DNA of 64,000 bases from Streptomyces sp. SCSIO 75703. Lineage in GTDB: Bacteria > Actinomycetota > Actinomycetes > Streptomycetales > Streptomycetaceae. Positions 61,873 to 64,000 of the stretch are shown piece by piece. The DNA lies in the NCBI RefSeq assembly GCF_036607905.1, contig NZ_CP144555.1, positions 620,001 to 684,000 on the forward strand. The letters run 5' to 3'. The position numbers and the translations under genes were made by a program. The notes beneath the pieces were generated by a model that was given only the letters and a program-made list of their open reading frames with translations, ran no database searches and had not been told where the DNA came from. Numbering within the stretch: position 1 is the first letter of the stretch; each line of letters opens with the position of its first letter.

Positions 61873-63690
61873 ATGAGCGAGGAGCCTCCCGCGACGACGG
61901 TCCACGGGACCGGAGCGGCGGAGGAAGCGGACGGCGGGCACAAGGCCCGGACGGCCGGGGAGCCGCGAGGCTCCGCACCGGACGGCGGGGGCCGGGGCGG
62001 CACGGGCCCCGGCCCGGCCGGGGGCGCCCGGGACACCGAGGCGGCCGGGGCCACCGCGAACGGGTCCGGGGAGAGCTCCGGCGACGGCTCCGGAGAGCAG
62101 CCCGGCCGCGCCGCGGGGAAGGGCGGCCGACGGCCGCCCGCGGGCACCGTCACCCCCTCGCCGCCACTCGACTGGCGCAACCCCCTGCGGGACCCGCGCG
62201 ACCGCCGCCTGCCCCGGATCGCCGGCCCCTCGGGACTGGTCATCTTCGGCGTCACCGGTGACCTGTCCCGCAAGAAGCTCATGCCCGCCGTCTACGACCT
62301 GGCCAACCGCGGCCTGCTGCCGCCGGGCTTCTCCCTGGTCGGCTTCGCCCGCCGGGACTGGGAGGACCAGGACTTCGCGCAGGTCGTGCACGACGCCGTC
62401 AAGGAGAACGCGCGCACCACCTTCCGCGAGGAGGTCTGGCAGCAACTCGCCGCCGGCATGCGCTTCGTCCCCGGCGACTTCGACGACGACACCGCCTTCG
62501 AACGACTGCGCGAGGCCGTGGAGGAGCTGGACGCCTCGCAGGGCACCAGCGGCAACTACGCCTTCTACCTCTCCGTGCCGCCCCGCTTCTTCCCGAAGGT
62601 CGTCCAGCAGCTCAAGGACCACGGACTGGCCGACGCCCCGCGGGGGTCCTGGCGCCGCGCGGTGATCGAGAAGCCCTTCGGCCACGACCTCGCCAGCGCC
62701 CGCGAGCTCAACGCCCTCGTGCACGAGGTGTTCGAACCCGACCAGGTCTTCCGCATCGACCACTACCTGGGCAAGGAGACCGTCCAGAACATCCTGGCGC
62801 TGCGCTTCGCCAACACCATGTTCGAACCGATCTGGAACCGGTCCTTCGTCGACCACGTGCAGATCACCATGGCCGAGGACATCGGCATCGGCGGCCGGGC
62901 CGGCTACTACGACGGCATCGGCGCCGCCCGCGACGTCATCCAGAACCACCTCCTGCAACTCCTCGCCCTCACCGCGATGGAGGAACCCGCCGCCTTCGAC
63001 GCCCCCTCCCTGCTCACCGAGAAGCTGAAGGTGCTGCGCGCCGTCCGGCTGCCGGACGACCTCGGCGCGCACACGGTGCGCGGGCAGTACGAGGGCGGCT
63101 GGCAGGGCGGCGCCCAGGTCTGCGGCTACCTGGAGGAGGAGGGCATCGACGCGGCGTCCACGACCGACACCTACGCCGCCGTCGGCCTGGCCATCGACAA
63201 CCGCCGCTGGGCGGGCGTCCCCTTCTACCTGCGCACCGGCAAACGCCTCGGCCGCCGGGTCACGGAGATCGCCGTGGTCTTCCAGCGGGCCCCGCACTCC
63301 CCCTTCGACACCAGCGCCACCGAGGAACTCGGCGAGAACGCGATCGTCATCCGCGTCCAGCCCGACGAGGGCATGACCGTCCGCTTCGGCTCCAAGGTCC
63401 CCGGCACCTCCATGGAGATCCGGGACGTGTCCATGGACTTCGCCTACGGCGAGTCCTTCACCGAGTCCAGCCCCGAGGCGTACGAACGGCTGATCCTGGA
63501 CGTCCTTCTGGGCGACGCCAACCTGTTCCCCCGGCACCAGGAGGTGGAAGAGTCCTGGCGGATCCTCGATCCGGTCGAGGAGTACTGGGCCGCGCACGGC
63601 AGGCCCGCCCGGTACGCCTCGGGAAGCTGGGGACCGCGGGAAGCCGACGAGATGCTCGCACGAGACGGACGGAGCTGGCGCAGGCCATGA
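61873..63690 (+). CDS. zwf: glucose-6-phosphate dehydrogenase with long N-terminal extension
   Basis: A 605-residue G6PDH, first enzyme of the oxidative pentose phosphate pathway, making NADPH. NADP-binding VIFGVTGDLSRKKLMPAVYD begins at residue ~122; the active-site signature is FRIDHYLGKETVQNI near residue 294; the C-terminal beta+alpha domain is complete. Bacterial enzymes start about 15-20 residues before the nucleotide fold (here NPLRDPRDRRLPRIAGPSG). This one has ~100 extra residues rich in Gly, Ala, Glu and Asp. ATG 61873 has AAGGGAG 10 nt upstream, and no ATG/GTG lies just before the conserved part, so the extension is probably real. Overlaps opcA by ATGA. Confidence 0.93.
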   Translation: MSEEPPATTVHGTGAAEEADGGHKARTAGEPRGSAPDGGGRGGTGPGPAGGARDTEAAGATANGSGESSGDGSGEQPGRAAGKGGRRPPAGTVTPSPPLDWRNPLRDPRDRRLPRIAGPSGLVIFGVTGDLSRKKLMPAVYDLANRGLLPPGFSLVGFARRDWEDQDFAQVVHDAVKENARTTFREEVWQQLAAGMRFVPGDFDDDTAFERLREAVEELDASQGTSGNYAFYLSVPPRFFPKVVQQLKDHGLADAPRGSWRRAVIEKPFGHDLASARELNALVHEVFEPDQVFRIDHYLGKETVQNILALRFANTMFEPIWNRSFVDHVQITMAEDIGIGGRAGYYDGIGAARDVIQNHLLQLLALTAMEEPAAFDAPSLLTEKLKVLRAVRLPDDLGAHTVRGQYEGGWQGGAQVCGYLEEEGIDAASTTDTYAAVGLAIDNRRWAGVPFYLRTGKRLGRRVTEIAVVFQRAPHSPFDTSATEELGENAIVIRVQPDEGMTVRFGSKVPGTSMEIRDVSMDFAYGESFTESSPEAYERLILDVLLGDANLFPRHQEVEESWRILDPVEEYWAAHGRPARYASGSWGPREADEMLARDGRSWRRP

Positions 63691-64000
63691 GGATCGATCT
63701 GACCGACACCACGGCAAGCGAGGTCAACAAGGCGCTGATGCGGGGCCGCCGGGCCAGCGGCACCCCCGCCGTCGGCATGGTGCTCACGCTGGTCATCGTC
63801 ACCGACGAGGAGAACGCCTACGACTCGATCAAGGCGGCCGAGGAAGCCTCCCACGAGCATCCGGCCCGCACCCTGGTCGTCATCCGGCGCCACCCGCGCA
63901 ACCTGCGCGAACGCACCCTCTCCCACCTCGACGCCGAGGTCCGGGTGGGCTCCGAGTCGGGCGCCGGGGAGACGGTGGTGCTGCGCACCTACGGCGAGGT
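63687..64000 (+). CDS. opcA: glucose-6-phosphate dehydrogenase assembly protein OpcA (5' part)
   Basis: Begins at ATG 63687 overlapping the zwf stop (ATGA) and runs off the window after ~104 codons. The N-terminus MRIDLTDTTASEVNKALMRG, VGMVLTLVIVTDEENAYD and RTLVVIRRHPR are typical of OpcA, which allosterically activates G6PDH in actinobacteria and cyanobacteria. Coupled translation fits complex formation with Zwf. Confidence 0.93.
   Translation, partial: MRIDLTDTTASEVNKALMRGRRASGTPAVGMVLTLVIVTDEENAYDSIKAAEEASHEHPARTLVVIRRHPRNLRERTLSHLDAEVRVGSESGAGETVVLRTYGE

Noticed and set aside
61114..63717. 867-codon minus-strand frame opposite zwf
   Set aside because: Antisense to zwf and through the empty gap; composition is that of a shadow frame.
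1..64000. tRNA, rRNA, riboswitch or insertion sequence
   Set aside because: I looked for cloverleaf-like blocks, transposase motifs and long inverted repeats and found none that I could support by eye.

Overview
The window is about 73% GC, gene-dense, full of GTG/TTG starts and ATGA/GTGA/TTGA gene overlaps. It encodes Streptomyces hallmarks: an SsgA-like division protein, a WhiB-like iron-sulphur regulator, a two-domain small laccase and a DUF397/DUF5753 regulatory pair. It is a Streptomyces chromosome segment. From memory, not from a search, the gene order parallels the S. coelicolor SCO6745-SCO6660 interval (SCO6745-like, ssgD, wblH, small laccase, pcaV/pcaIJFHGBL, PPTase, zwf/opcA). No rRNA, tRNA, transposase or phage gene was recognised.

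Layout. 0-8 kb: anti-sigma-type ATPase, enoyl-CoA hydratase, SCO6745-like protein, Tex, ABC-F ATPase and an oxidoreductase-like protein. 8-17 kb: a secreted M1 peptidase whose stop codon is missing, a MerR regulator, and a beta-oxidation operon on the minus strand (CoA transferase, thiolase, multifunctional FadB-like enzyme). 17-23.6 kb: endonuclease V, SsgD, a GPP34-like protein, an acyl-ACP desaturase behind three tandem palindromes, WhiB-like protein, VOC protein, LacI regulator. 23.7-29.8 kb: a secreted oxidative locus of small laccase, ThuA/sugar-dehydrogenase fusion and cupredoxin/DUF1080 protein. 29.8-34.4 kb: LigD-type polymerase and ATP-dependent ligase, zinc alcohol dehydrogenase, DUF3048 lipoprotein.

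34.4-41.6 kb: PcaV and the complete protocatechuate operon pcaIJFHGBL. 41.6-47.2 kb: a frameshifted ATPase/TPR regulator, a DUF2510 protein and a WhiJ/Scr-like module (HATPase, XRE-DUF5753, DUF397). 47.5-50.5 kb: TetR regulator and a vanillate demethylase operon (vanA, a 60-codon gene, vanB) divided by two overlapping palindromes. 50.7-64 kb: GH35 beta-galactosidase, MmyB-like protein, an XRE/HExxH-protease pair, Sfp-type PPTase, metallophosphoesterase, GH4 glucosidase with IclR, GH16 glucanase, and zwf/opcA running off the end.

Taken together, the window joins lignin and plant-polymer use (laccase, vanillate demethylase to protocatechuate to 3-oxoadipyl-CoA; GH35, GH4 and GH16 enzymes) with fatty-acid metabolism and the oxidative pentose phosphate pathway. 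The points most worth a second look are the laccase/ThuA/cupredoxin/DUF1080 locus, several palindromic operator arrays, the two broken genes, and short in-frame tandem repeats in coding sequences.
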